Assembly: GCA_039566865.1 (NCBI GenBank)
Contig: CM076952.1
Coordinates: 16,264,501 to 16,328,500 of the forward strand
Length of the DNA: 64,000 nt
Source of the DNA: Aurelia coerulea
Taxonomy: Eukaryota > Cnidaria > Scyphozoa > Semaeostomeae > Ulmaridae
Direction of reading: 5' to 3'
The notes beneath the pieces were generated by a model. It saw nothing but the letters and a program-made list of their open reading frames with translations. It was not told where the DNA came from and ran no database searches. Of the stretch, positions 25,401 through 35,886 are shown in pieces. Position 1 is the stretch's first letter. Each line of letters starts with the position of its first letter. Both the position numbers and the translations under genes were made by a program.

Positions 25401-26838
25401 TGGCCACCATAACGAAGATATACGCTAGACGGTGCTCTTTCAAATTCATGAATCAAATTCTTTTTGGCCACCATAACGAAGATATACGCTAGACGGTGCT
25501 CTTTCAAATTCATGAATCAAATTCTTTTTGGCCACCGTAACGAAAAAATACGCCAGACGGTGCTCTTTCAAATTCATTAATTAAATTCTTTTTGGCCACC
25601 GTAACTAAAATATACGCTAGACGGTGTTATTTTAAATTCATGAATCAAATTCTTTTTGGCCACCGTAACGAAGATATACGCTAGACGGTGCTCATTCAAA
25701 TTCATGAATCAAATACTTTTTGGCCACCATAACGAAGATATACGCTAGACGGTGCTCTTTCAAATTCATGAATCAAATTCTTTTTTGCCACCGTAACGAA
25801 GATATACTCTAGAGGGTACTCTTTTAAATTCATAAATCAAATTCGTTTTTGCCACCGTAACGAAGATATACGCTAGACGGTGCTCTTTCAAATTCATGAA
25901 TCAAATTCTTTTTGGCCACCGTAACGAAGATATACGCTAGATGGTGCTCTTTCAAATTCATGAATCAAATTCTTTTTGGCCACCGTAACGAAGATATACG
26001 CTAGACGGTGCTCTTTCAAATTCATGAATCAATTCTTTTTGGCCACCATAACGAAGATATACGCTAGACGGTGCTCTTTCAAATTCATGAATCAAATTCT
26101 TTTTGGCCACCATAACGAAGATATACGCTAGACGGTGCTCTTTCAAATTCATGAATCAAATTCTTTTTGGCCACCGTAACGAAAAAATACGCCAGACGGT
26201 GCTCTTTAAATTCATAAATCAAATTCGTTTTGGCCACCGTAATGAAGATATACTCTAGACGGTTCTCTTTCAAATTCATTAATTGAATTCTTTTTGGCTA
26301 CCGTAACGAAGATATACGCTAGACGGTGCTCTTTTAAATTCATAAATCAAATTCTTTTTGGCCACCGTAACGAAAAAATACGCCAGACGGTGCTCTTTTA
26401 AATTCATAAATCAAATTCTCTTTGGCCACCGTAACGAAGATATACGCCAGACGGTGCTCTTTTAAATTCATAAATCAAAATCGTTTTGGCCACCGTAACG
26501 AAGATATACGCTAGACGGTGCTCTTTTAAATTCATCAATCAAATTCGTTTTGGCCACCGTAACGAAGATATACGCTAGACGGTGCTCTTTCAAATTCATG
26601 AATCAAATTCGTTTTGGCCACCGTAACGAAGATATACGCTAGACGGTGCTCTTTTAAATTCATAAATCAAATTCGTTTTGGCCACCGTAACGAAGATATA
26701 CGCTAGACGGTGCTCTTTCAAATTCATAAATGAAATTCGCTTTGGCTACCGCAACAAAGATGTACTCTAGACGGTGATCTTTCAAATTGCAGTGCTCTTT
26801 CAAATACGAAGTTCAAAGTCATTCTGGCTGTTATAAAG
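22491..26838. repeat. Right part of the array with different higher-order spacing
   Basis: Beyond the regular 30-monomer units, the AGACCTAGCT variant occurs at 22,931, 23,443, 24,467 and 25,043. Gaps are 512, 1,024 and 576 bp, that is 8, 16 and 9 monomers. A local 8-monomer duplication is evident by eye (22,800-23,330 against 23,320-23,840). The monomers stay 64 bp, but this part was homogenised independently. Confidence 0.85.
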
Positions 26839-26850
26839 AAGATTTACGCT
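26839..26850. repeat. Target-site duplication, left copy, of the LINE in the satellite
   Basis: AAGATTTACGCT, part of a diverged 64-bp monomer, is repeated at 27,506-27,517, where the monomer resumes with AGACGGTGCTC. Confidence 0.85.
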
Positions 26851-27505
26851 CTACGAATGACGGCATTGAAGATACGGAGCACTTTTTGCTGTCTTGCCCT
26901 TCATTTGACATCCATCGACGAGATCTTCTCACTGGAATTTCGGTAGTATTGCGACCATTTAATCAAATCAAGAGCCTTTCAAACAGCGCTCTGATACACC
27001 TTTATTGTATGGTGAAAAAGACCTTTCTAGCGACGTTAATAAACATGTACTTGAACTGACTCTAACGTTCATTCACCAAACTGGTCGATTTAACTAAGGA
27101 AATTCACTGCGTTTGTTTACATTTCATAGTCCCCAAGTCCCTTTACTTTTCTTTTTTTTGCTGTAAGTTTGTTTCACATTGGATGTTAGATTCATTGGGC
27201 ACAAATCCATTCTAATTTGATAATCGAATCTACAGTTCACCCATTCTTACCTGATTGCCCACAGTTAGCTCGACATACAATGTGAAACGAACCTTAGTAT
27301 TTATCAGTAGAAATTGTTCAGATGTATTTTTCGTAGCTGCACATTAAATTTTAGTTTAGTTACACGTTCTCTATGTTAATGACTGCGGAGTTGTCATGGT
27401 CTCTTGCACTCCGTGGTATCGCCCTTGTAGTGCAGTAAAGTAGCTCGTACGTAGTGTGTTAAGTAGTTTGTTTGTACAAAATTTTTATATTGAATAAAGA
27501 AAAAA
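26851..27505 (+). mobile_element. 5'-truncated LINE inserted in the satellite array
   Basis: A 655-bp 3' fragment of a non-LTR retrotransposon. The plus-strand frame to 27,059 encodes the C-terminal tail of the reverse-transcriptase protein, including IEDTEHFLLSCPSFDIHRRD. This is the usual EHFLLxCP zinc-knuckle-like end of LINE ORF2 proteins. About 440 bp of 3' UTR follow, ending TTGAATAAAGAAAAA. It is bounded by a 12-bp TSD, so it inserted after the array formed. The catalytic part is missing. Confidence 0.9.
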
Positions 27506-27615
27506 AAGATTTACGCTAGACGGTGCTCTTGCAATTTCATAAATCGAATTCACTGTGACTACCGTAACAAAGATATACACTAGGCGTCTGCTCTTTCAAA
27601 TTCACAAATAAAATT
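27506..27615. repeat. Diverged satellite monomers after the LINE
   Basis: Satellite text resumes right after the LINE poly(A) with GATTTACGCTAGACGGTGCTC and runs for about 110 bp. Identity to the array consensus is lower than in the array body. The copy breaks at AAATAAAATT. Confidence 0.9.
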
Positions 27616-28047
27616 GACGGAGGATATTCAATGTGTGAAAGGTTTGCAAAGTGAGTCCCCACAAGTGTCGCTTGATATTTTTCGTTACTGATATTCCTTA
27701 AGACTGGGCTGAGCGCTCTCCCACTGCTTAATAAAGAATGACTTCTACCAATAGTAAATAACAATCTTTCCTAAAGTTAGTTTCTTGAATAGGTTTTATT
27801 AACTTAGCAATAGGGTAGGGGGTCACGCAGCCCAGCCAAAAGAAATCCAGCCACAGACCAAATGTTCGGTTTTTAGATAAACCCTGAAGTGGCTAGGAGC
27901 GACTTATTAACAATGGAGAAAGATTAGTAACAATTAACAACTAGGTTCTAAGTGAGTTACATAGAGATTTCTTCTTAAGGAACGAAACTGTTTGCTTAAA
28001 ATTTCATCGGGCACTGGCCACAACAAATTATATAACATCCAAATTAT
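27616..28047. mobile_element. ~430-bp insertion in the satellite, class unknown
   Basis: Non-satellite sequence sits between two copies of AAATAAAATT (27,606-27,615 and 28,048-28,057), where one satellite monomer would be continuous. This fits insertion with a 10-bp duplication, though the AT-rich site makes chance possible. No TIR, poly(A) tail or gene was recognised inside. Confidence 0.5.
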
Positions 28048-28290
28048 AAATAAAATTCATTCTGGCTGCCGTAACGATGATTTACGCTAGACGGTCTTCT
28101 TTCAAATTCATCCATCAAAATCCCTTTGGCTACCGTAATGAAGATATACGCTAGACGGTGCTCTTTCAAATTCCTAATTAAAATTCTCTTTGGCTACCGT
28201 AACGAAGATATACGCTAGACAGTGCTCTTTCATATTCGTAATCAAAATTCCTCTTGACAACTGTAACAAAAAGTTACTAAATGGCGTCTC
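28048..28290. repeat. Outermost diverged satellite monomers
   Basis: About three and a half 64-bp units with GATATACGCTAGACGGTGCTC and TTTGGCTACCGTAACGAAG. They decay after about 28,250 into CTTGACAACTGTAACAAAAAG. This is the right edge of the satellite domain. Confidence 0.9.
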
Positions 28291-30470
28291 TGTAAAATTA
28301 TACAAGAAATGTTGTGCAGCTGGGTCCTACCTGCACATTGAAAAAGCAGCACGTGTGTTGTGTTTTTGGTGCAAAAATACCGTGAGACCTTTCCTTAGCA
28401 AAATAAATGGAGCAACACGCACAAAAAGAAACATATATGAAGCCCAGGCAAGCATTGTAAAACCTGGTAAGGTTGAGAGGGGAATATCCTGCTATGTTTG
28501 AGACAACGAAGGAGACACAAATTATAGATCATAAATGGGCCTAAATGATAGCATGAAAATTGATATTAGCTTACAGCAGTTGCTACTGGCTCGGCCTGCT
28601 GGCTTTCCACTACTTGCTGGGCTCGTTGTTAAGAAGCTTCAGCTACCTGATTAGTTGGCTGTTGTATTTCGTCTATATAAATCCCCAGTATATTTCGACT
28701 GCGATTTCAGGTACCTGCTCCAATGGGCTTGTGCTATGGCGGCGACCGTTCTTTCACGACAGAACTGAAGCGAGAGCTTTGACATGTGTGACTGCTTGTT
28801 GCGTAGAAAGAGAAGGAATAAACCAATTCCAAGCTTTTAATATCTTGTTTGTGCCGGAAGGGGCTACAAACATACACACATAGCTAAGCAGATCCCGTGG
28901 GGGTAAAGAATGGAGTTTCCATGCGTTATTTTGAGATTTTAGAGTGATCCTTTGGGTGAGAATAGACTATATATTTAACTTGGCCTGGGCCAGCCTTTAA
29001 TCTTGTCGATTCCTTTAACATTGATATTTAAGTCAATCTTTGCTGTTCTGATAAATCTGCCAGTTTTCAGTCAACCAAAAAGATCAACAAACAACCGTTT
29101 TGAAACTACGTGTGAAATTCTTTGCCTCATCCAAAATAATTACATGACTGGTTGAATGCTTAAAAACATTACCAAGCCATTGCATAGCAATCTGGTCAAT
29201 TTTTAATCTTTCACATATTAATTTTGATAAATTGGTTGTATTTGGGAATGGCCTATCTACCAAACATTTATCAACAATCAGTAGTCTCCTAAATAAATTG
29301 AATAACATATGAACAGCCGCTGGGTGCCTTTTCTTGAGAATCTCATACAGTAAACACCCGCGTATAAGAACATATAATTTTGCAAGCCAGCCTGACTAGG
29401 TTCTGATATATTGGGCAGTTATCTACTGTCAGCCACAGCACTTCAGTTCATGAGGTCTTTTTCACAACAGCGAAATCTTGTTACGTTACTCAATTCAATT
29501 ATTTATCTTTTTATTCTCATAAAATCTACAAACAAACAATTACAAAATGATACCAAAGGGAACATCGTAGAGACACAAATATTACAAAAAGAACTAAACT
29601 TAACGGAGGAAAATTTTACACGAGAGAGTTAGAGCATAAGCATCAGATGCCCAGAAACGACCGCACGAATGGTCAATGCATCCCCTACCTAATCCAAAGG
29701 CCCGAAGGAAACCCTGGGCACTCCACCGCACCACTACTCACTGGCTATCCCCGACATCATGACCAACCAAGAACCACAACGCTTTTCCTTTTACGAGAAA
29801 AATTCACTGCAAAGCGGGGATCAAACTTCTTCGCAAATGATCTGGCTAACTATGACAACAGATTAAAGGAAGAATTAACCTACCCGGGCTTCTCTTCTTC
29901 GAAATTTGTAAAATTGACTCCTTCGATGTGTGCACGATTCGACATCGTGTTTTGCAAGACGTCCCTAAAAGTAAGGCAACTATTAAGCTTTGGCGTGAAA
30001 GAGAGTTCAAACAAGCAAAGCGAGCAAGATTATTCTCACCAAGATAAAGCTCTGCTCGTCGGATTTCACTTGCGAGTATACAAAGGACACGCGTACGCAG
30101 GTGCAAATTCCAGCCAATTTCTACTTGCTGATAACAGAATACTAGTCGAGAAATATTGTCATGAACTTGGTCATGAAAAGGTCAAAAACAGTCCAAATCC
30201 CAGGTAACATTTAGCTCCTTGATGTCATGTTTTAACTAACTCCCATTTAAGATCATGGGCTATTCTAGACTTACCACAATTTGTCAAAGTTTTCGGTCGC
30301 AATTATGTAAACTATGTATCCACTTATCTATTGACTTGAATTTCTCGCTCAAACTGGATTGATTGAGCAAACAGGTTTGGGTCAAATGTGTATGTGAGGA
30401 GCAAAATTTCCGACTAATTGTGATCAGTCTAGGGCAATTCGCCCTAGATTTCACCTTTAAAGGTGTGACT
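28291..30470. other. Non-coding stretch with unrecognised open frames
   Basis: Holds the inverted partner (28,785-28,965) of the repeat at 3,585-3,760. The longest frame, 29,647-30,207 plus strand (186 codons), has no family, signal peptide or domain I can recognise. I keep it as a possible hypothetical only. Frames at 28,190-28,501 and 28,560-28,883 are likewise unrecognised. Confidence 0.4.
29647..30207 (+). CDS. Hypothetical 186-codon open frame
   Basis: The longest uninterrupted frame between the satellite and the LINE block. The product is polar and lysine/serine-rich, with no membrane segment and no motif I recognise. The HELGH near its C-terminus looks like a zinc-protease HExxH, but nothing around it supports a protease. 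No splice sites or promoter could be assigned. It may be chance. Confidence 0.2.
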   Translation: MPRNDRTNGQCIPYLIQRPEGNPGHSTAPLLTGYPRHHDQPRTTTLFLLREKFTAKRGSNFFANDLANYDNRLKEELTYPGFSSSKFVKLTPSMCARFDIVFCKTSLKVRQLLSFGVKESSNKQSEQDYSHQDKALLVGFHLRVYKGHAYAGANSSQFLLADNRILVEKYCHELGHEKVKNSPNPR

Positions 30471-30509
30471 TCTTTGCACCTTCTTTGCAGATGCTTTTGT
30501 TAACACCTG

Positions 30510-31020
30510 AATTCAAAGCGATTAGTGGCTGCAGACAAAGGATATTCTCTCCACCATAAATTCAAAACAAACGAAGCCGCAAAAGTTTATCTGAAACCCA
30601 AGTAGCTAGTGCGCTCATTGTGCATTCCAGAAATTGTTTTTAAGACCAAATATGAGCATGTATCGAAGGAAGAGGGATATATCTACACATCTGCCACGGG
30701 CAGTTTATTTCTTTGGTTCAGAAGCTGAGCATTAAATGTTTTAATTACACCCAAAACGAATAAGAGAATTGAATCGCCTCTCAATCGGCTTTTGATTCAA
30801 ATAAATTAAATGCCCGTGGCAGATGTGTAGATATATACTCCTTCTTTCGATCTATGCTCATGTTTGCTCTTAAAAACAATTTCTGGAATGCACAACGAGC
30901 GAGCTAGCTACCTGGGTTTCAGAGAAACTTTTGCGGCTTTGCTTGTTTTGAAGTGGTTACTACGGTCACAGTTGAGAGAATTTCCCTTTGTCTGCGATCG
31001 CTAATCGCTTTGAATTGCGG
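30510..31020. mobile_element. ~510-bp foldback element
   Basis: Two inverted arms of about 200 bp (about 30,510-30,712 and 30,800-31,018) share AAAGCGATTAG, TCTGAAACCCAAGTAGCTAG, CATTCCAGAAATTGTTTTTAAGA and CTACACATCTGCCACGGGCA. The loop is about 90 bp. There is no coding content, and the outer ends are not sharp enough to define a TSD. It behaves as a foldback or palindromic MITE. Confidence 0.75.
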
Positions 31021-31249
31021 TGTCAATCAAAGCCAACTTGTGCTATTGTCTTACCAAATCTGTCCTTGTTCAACAGTTTTATATAAATTTTTAAATGTTG
31101 GAATTAAACGGAATGTGAGCATATAAAAGTGGTTCAAGCCACTTACGGTCACAGTAGTGTCACAGTCTAGCCAATCACATATCAGTATTTCCTATTGACT
31201 TCGATAAGCTACCCCAATGTGGTGCGGCACTTGTTACAGCCTTTTGTCT

Positions 31250-31380
31250 TTGCACGGCTATTTTCATCTTGGTGGCTGCGAAATGACTGAAAAGGGCCTA
31301 AAATACTTGATCAAATCACAAAGGACTCCTTACTCAAAAGAACAGAGAAAATGCAATTTGCATGGGTAAGAGCTATCGTA
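31250..31380. repeat. Partial copy of the 575-bp TA-flanked element family
   Basis: The reverse complement matches about 35,490-35,580 (ATTTTAGGCC, TCAGTCATT, AGTCCTTT, and CCCATG followed by AAATTGC). Only the interior is kept and no terminus is visible. Confidence 0.55.
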
Positions 31381-31858
31381 TGCACATTTACTGCCATGGG
31401 ATTAACAATCTTTTTTTTTTTTTATTCATAATAGATTAAAACTAACTAAGCTAAATACATTACTACTGTACTGCTCTTGGTGTAAGAAGACACAAGGTCA
31501 TCTGGCCTACACCAAGAACGGTACTTACAATTTGCAAATACAACTTCAAGGTTTTTAAAAAAGTACAGCAACGCAAGGGAAAAAACAAAACAAGAAAGCA
31601 ACACACAAATAGTCAAAAGAAAAGAAGGATACTGGCAGTTCCACACCAAACCATGCAATGGGTCTAACCCTTTTATATCGTCGACTTCCATCAGTTTCGT
31701 CCATCACATAGCAACTGGACGGTACAATGACGAGGGACATCCAGCACTTTGGACAATTTGGGTGGTTTGGTGTGGAACTGTCTGGAAGATCGGAAGGAGA
31801 GCTGCTAGATCATCGCGTTATTTCAAATTGATTTTATATTGATCCACGGATACTAACA

Positions 31859-31950
31859 TGCCGCCCAAGCGAAAGGACGGAGAAACCTCACCCTCTCGCC
31901 AAGGCAGCACTCCAGCACCCACGGTCAATTTAACCTGTTTGTTTTTTCAA
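31859..31950 (+). other. Short plus-strand frame beginning MPPKRKDGE, opposing the LINE
   Basis: An ATG at 31,859 opens a short basic, serine-rich frame (MPPKRKDGETSPSRQGSTP) that runs into the C-terminal end of the minus-strand LINE. It could be the first codons of a gene or ORF1 cut by the LINE, or chance. I do not count it as a gene. Confidence 0.2.
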
Positions 31951-32936
31951 TGTATTCAATTATTGCTTCAATAATCATCCTGTTGTCAATCATATTCACA
32001 TTAGAACTGCCGCAAAGAAGCAAGTTGCACAAGGTTTTTGAATCCAGGTTTGCGATATCAATACCCGACACTTCTGTGACAGTGCCAAAGAGATCCACTC
32101 GCAGTTGATTAAAGCGGGGGCAGTGCAGGAGACAATGCTCGTTGTCCTCGTTGGCTGCGCCACAATCACGTATAGGCCTAAGACACTCAACATTATGATG
32201 AAATTTATGTGCATTTAGATCGCTGAATTGTACGCGAAGCTTGGTTATATTTCTGATACCCTTTAAGTCGAATACTCCATAAATAGTCTTTTTGACCGGT
32301 CTAATTAACGCAATCAGTTTCCGTTTAAATTCAGCAAGGGCTTTAGAAGCGCGGATTTCAGTTGGTAATTTGTTCCATTCGTGTAACGTGTTATAAAAAT
32401 AGGAATTAGAAAAACGATCAGTTCTGGCTCTATTTTGTGCATAGGCTTGAGGGTTTCGCAGATCATATGATATCTGCCGCTCAGAAGGAATCAGAGAAAA
32501 AAAGATATGCTGGATACTGTGTCAGCTTTAGTTCGAAGAAATGACATAGTCTCCTGTACCATTGTCTCTCGTACAAGGATTCACACCCAATTTCATCATA
32601 AAGCTTTTGCCTACTTGTACCTCTCCATGCCCCAGTCACAGCCAAAGCTGCTGCATACTGCGTTTGTTCAAGACGCTTTGTAATAACTGATGACAAGTCA
32701 GGATCACATATGTGGTAAACTATATCACCGTAATCTAGATGGGGGCGCACATACAGTATGTACATTTGGTCAAGTACATCACTTGATACGTATTGTGACA
32801 GGTGTCTTATCAACCCAATCCCCCGCCTGGCTTTCAGACCAGCTTCACTTACATGATTTTTAAAGCTACGTTTGGTGTCAAGAATCATTCCAAGATGTTT
32901 ATGCTCAGTTTTACTTTTAATTTCATCATTTCCAAG

Positions 32937-33416
32937 ACCCCGTTTACATGAGAGAAAACTGGATCGATCCAGAACAGGATCGATCCAGTTCGGGATCGAT
33001 CCAAAAATTTTTGCAGGTGTTTACACGGGATCGATCCCAAACTGTGTTGCGTTTACACGGGACCGATCCAGGCACGTTATCCTGATTCCCAGACTCCTTA
33101 TAAAGATTTGGGCATGCGTAAAGACTTCGCGCCATTTGTTGTCAGGGTGACCAAACGGTGTCATTATAAAAACGCCTCGATTTCCTTTATCGGCTTGCCT
33201 CGTTTTACATTCGTGCCAGTTTGGGATCGATCCGGCCGTTTACACGAGGCTCTGATGGGATCGATCCCAAACTGGATCGCTCTGGCAATCGATCCCAAAC
33301 TAGCAAGGATAATAGATCGATCCCGAGTGATCTCGTGTAAACGCAAGGCCGATCCGTACCAGTTTTGGATCGATCCCGCTCTGGATCGATCCAGTTTTCT
33401 TTCGTATAAACGGGGT
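32937..33416. mobile_element. 480-bp MITE packed with GGATCGATCC palindromes, 5-bp TSD
   Basis: The TIRs read ACCCCGTTTACAYGAGAGAA and ACCCCGTTTATACGAAAGAA, each followed by AACTGGATCGATCC. The flanks are a 5-bp direct repeat, CCAAG (32,932-32,936 and 33,417-33,421). Inside are about eight to nine GGATCGATCC palindromes and several CGTTTACACG units. If the element and one CCAAG copy are ignored, the host LINE frame joins as HHPLRLGNDEIKS, which confirms the boundaries. A 5-bp TSD fits some hAT groups. There is no transposase. Confidence 0.88.
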
Positions 33417-33599
33417 CCAAGTCTCAAGGGATGGTGCACTGGTGGCAACCTTTTAACGGAAAAGAGTAACTCTTCAGTCTTGTCAGCACTGAAGTGCATT
33501 TTCCACTGCCACGCCCATAGGGAAATTTTTTCTAGATCTCTATTCATATTTTGGGTAGAAACGGTGAAAATCTCTAGTATCTGTTATAGAATCTATGTC

Positions 33600-34830
33600 T
33601 TATAACTCTTGAGAGAAGTGAAATGTTATGCTCGTGTATTGTTCTGTCTGAGGAGAGTCCTAACGATTTGATGAAGTGTTTAAGGCCCTTTTTCAGTAAT
33701 TTTGCAACCATTAAATTTTTGTAACGTTGAATTTATCTATATTTGCAGTGCTCCTAAGAAGACGAGAAAAATCAAAAAGATACTTTGATCTTTTGGCTTT
33801 AAACTGGAATTTGAATCATTCAAATCCATGACGTACTTGTGGTGCTACGAATTTTCGAAAGTGGGAACCTTTTTCTGGCTCACCCGACATTAAAAAAAAT
33901 GAAATTTTAGATCTTTTACAGGACATGTATCATTGTCTTATCTGTGGACTGAAGTGATTTTGAACAATTTGAAGGCGACAAAAGCATTGCACAAGAAGTG
34001 TGTGCTCAACGGATCCAGGTCAAATAAAATCGAATCATAAATCAAAACTACGTTTTTGTCAAATGTGCTTGCTGTGAAAAGACCTAAAATTGTTGAAAAT
34101 AATGATAATATTTTGAAGGGAGGATCTAGTTTCTTCCAAAGAAAACTCCGCTTGACATTATGCTTGACAGTTTTCTGCTTCCAGCTGCGTTGTAAACCAT
34201 ATTGATAAAGATTCTCGCATTTTCTCCATCAAAACCGTAAAACTCTCCACATGCGCTCTGGATTTACGTTCGCTGTAAAACTACCGGGTATCCAAAAATA
34301 GTATCAGATTTGATTGGCTCTAGCGAAGTGAATTTAGCTTTAATCAATGGCTAAAAAAATTCAAAATGTTACTCGATAGATAATTTGAACATAGATACAT
34401 ATACTTTCTTAGTATTTTTGCTTTTAGAGCTAAATTATCAATGTTGAAAGCTCAAATTTGTGTCTATCTCCAAACCAGAGCTTTGGCACTTTGAAGCACA
34501 TCGAATAAATGAACGATAATAAAATTTGAAAAATATTAGATCTCGCTATATTCTGTTTGCCAAAAGTCACCCATCATGCAGTATTTCCTATTTTCTTTAA
34601 CTTCGGTTTTTGATTTGTACGTGCTTCTGCCATTTGTTTAGGCCAAAAAAAGACCAAAGCTCTGGTTTGGAGGTGGACACACATTTGAGTTTTCAAGATT
34701 GATATTTCTGCTCTCAAAGGACCAATACCAACAAACGATGTAGCATATGTTGAAGTTAACTGTCAAGGAATCGTTGAGCGTGATTAGCCGCTAAGTAAAG
34801 CTAGATTCATATCGCTGGACGCTGGACCCA
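33600..34830. other. Non-coding: truncated MITE copy and a 300-bp hairpin
   Basis: About 33,640-33,885 matches the arms of the 575-bp element at 35,161-35,735 (GACGAGAAAAATC, GATCTTTTGGCTTT, GTGGGAACC and CTGGCTCACCCG), so it is a truncated copy. At 34,425-34,502 and 34,643-34,722 two inverted arms share CTCCAAACCAGAGCTTTGG and GAAAGCTCAAATTTGTGTC-like text. No gene was seen. Confidence 0.65.
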
Positions 34831-35160
34831 GCTATCGAGGAGGGGTACTTCGGGGGGGGGGGGGTCCCAATACCGCAATATCGCACGAAAAAGACACCAA
34901 ATACCGCAATACCACACGAAAAAATAGAAAAATACCGCAAACGCTAGAAAATTAAAAACAGCGCTGTTAATACAGTATACCGGTCTGTGGCAGTTTGATT
35001 CCGATCTAAATCCACCTTCCGTCATCAAAATTTGTAGTTTCGTCTATTAGATCGTAGTTAGATGTTTTACAGACCAAAATGTGACGTGAGAACGACGGGA
35101 AAAGTTTCATTGATGTGCTTTCATTAAAATTGCATTGACGGCAGAAATTATGAATATATA

Positions 35161-35735
35161 CCGGGTGAGCCAGAAAAAAGTTCCCACATTCGAAAATTCG
35201 TAGCACAAGAAGTTTTTCATGGATTTAACGATTCAAATTTTAATTAAAAGCCAAAAGATCAAAGTGTTTTTGTGATTTTTCTCGTCTTCTTACAAGCACT
35301 GCAAATATATGTAAATTGAACTTTACAAAAGTTTCATGTTTTCAAAATGATTGAAATAGGGCCTTAAAGCACTTGATCAAATCGTTAGGACTCTCCTAAT
35401 CCAGAACGATACACATGAGCACTTCACCTCTGTCAAGAGCAATAACACATAAGATTCTCCCTTGGAAATAAATTCGCAGACGATATCTCTCACCCATGAG
35501 AAATTGCTTTTTCTATGTTGTAGTCCTTTAGAATCTGATCACGTATTTTAGGCCTTTTCTTCAGTCATTCTAAATTTAAAATTACCACTTTTTCAATGCT
35601 TGTAACAAGGCGAGAAAAATCACAAAAATATTTTGATCTTTTGGCTGTCAAGCAAATATCAATTCATTCTAATCCATCCAGCACTCTTGATCCTATGAAT
35701 TTTCAAGAGTGGGAACTTTTTTCTGGTTCACCCGG
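35161..35735. mobile_element. 575-bp MITE flanked by TA (Tc1/mariner-like ends)
   Basis: Inverted arms of about 150 bp start CCGGGTGAGCCAGAAAAAAG on the left and CCGGGTGAACCAGAAAAAAG on the right (reversed). TA lies immediately outside each end (35,159-35,160 and 35,736-35,737). CxGGGTGxxCC ends with TA sites are typical of Tc1/mariner/IS630-type elements. It is non-coding. It sits at the downstream end of the recognisable LINE, after FKTMI. Related pieces lie at 33,640-33,885 and 31,250-31,380. Confidence 0.8.
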
Positions 35736-35886
35736 TAGAACATATCATTGTTTTGAATATCGATTCTGCTGCATAAGGGCTGACTTTTTCGCGAATACGA
35801 GATGAAAAGTTTACTCTGGCTGACGCTTTTTTGTACAAATTTTCAATAAATATCGAAGGTTCAGATGGTTATCCAAATCTACACCA

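Larger units (their letters stand above)
9253..26838. repeat. 64-bp satellite array, about 275 monomers, with higher-order structure
   Basis: A 64-bp monomer repeats head to tail over 17.6 kb. The core reads GGCCACCGTAACGAAGATAT, then ACGCTAGACGGTGCTCTTT. It is joined by an AT-rich linker in three main versions: ATTCATGAATCAAATTC, ATTCATTAATTGAATTC and ATTCATAAATCAAATTC. The marker variant GTTATTTTA occurs at 11,031, 12,951, 14,873, 16,793, 18,715, 20,635 and 22,491. Its spacing is 1,920, 1,922, 1,920, 1,922, 1,920 and 1,856 bp, that is 30 (last 29) monomers. The first monomers, near 9,253-9,480, are the most diverged, as expected at an array edge. Open frames of 64-90 codons recur in it (for example at 9,828, 13,669 and 17,511). 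They follow the repeat rather than selection, and most monomers carry stops. Confidence 0.97.
31408..33590 (-). mobile_element. LINE (CR1/L2-like), 5'-truncated, split by a 480-bp DNA element
   Basis: Minus-strand LINE. The 5' part, 33,590-33,422, encodes LEKISLWAWQWKMHFSADKT. After the inserted element (32,937-33,416) the protein continues with HKHLGMILD, RGIGLIRHLS, LYVRPHLDYGDIVYH and ALAVTGAWRGTSR, the connection region after the RT catalytic core. One extra base in a 7-A run (32,497-32,503) shifts the frame. Beyond it the other frame encodes a zinc-knuckle-like DCGAANEDNEHCLLHCPRF and stops at 31,925-31,927. A possible 3' UTR ends in an A-run (T-run on the plus strand near 31,410). The RT core is missing. 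It is a dead copy. Confidence 0.85.

Noticed and set aside
9828..26279. Recurring open frames of 64-90 codons (MNLKEHRLAYIFVTV-type and MATVTKIYAK-type) across the satellite
   Set aside because: They follow the 64-bp monomer, need the frame to rotate every unit, are interrupted in most units, and run on both strands. They are repeat by-products.
9253..26838. Regularly spaced repeats as a CRISPR array
   Set aside because: The whole 64 bp is repeated; there are no unique spacers and the context is eukaryotic.
29647..30207. HELGH in the 186-codon frame as a zinc metalloprotease
   Set aside because: Five residues alone are weak; no signal peptide, third ligand or flanking fold was seen.
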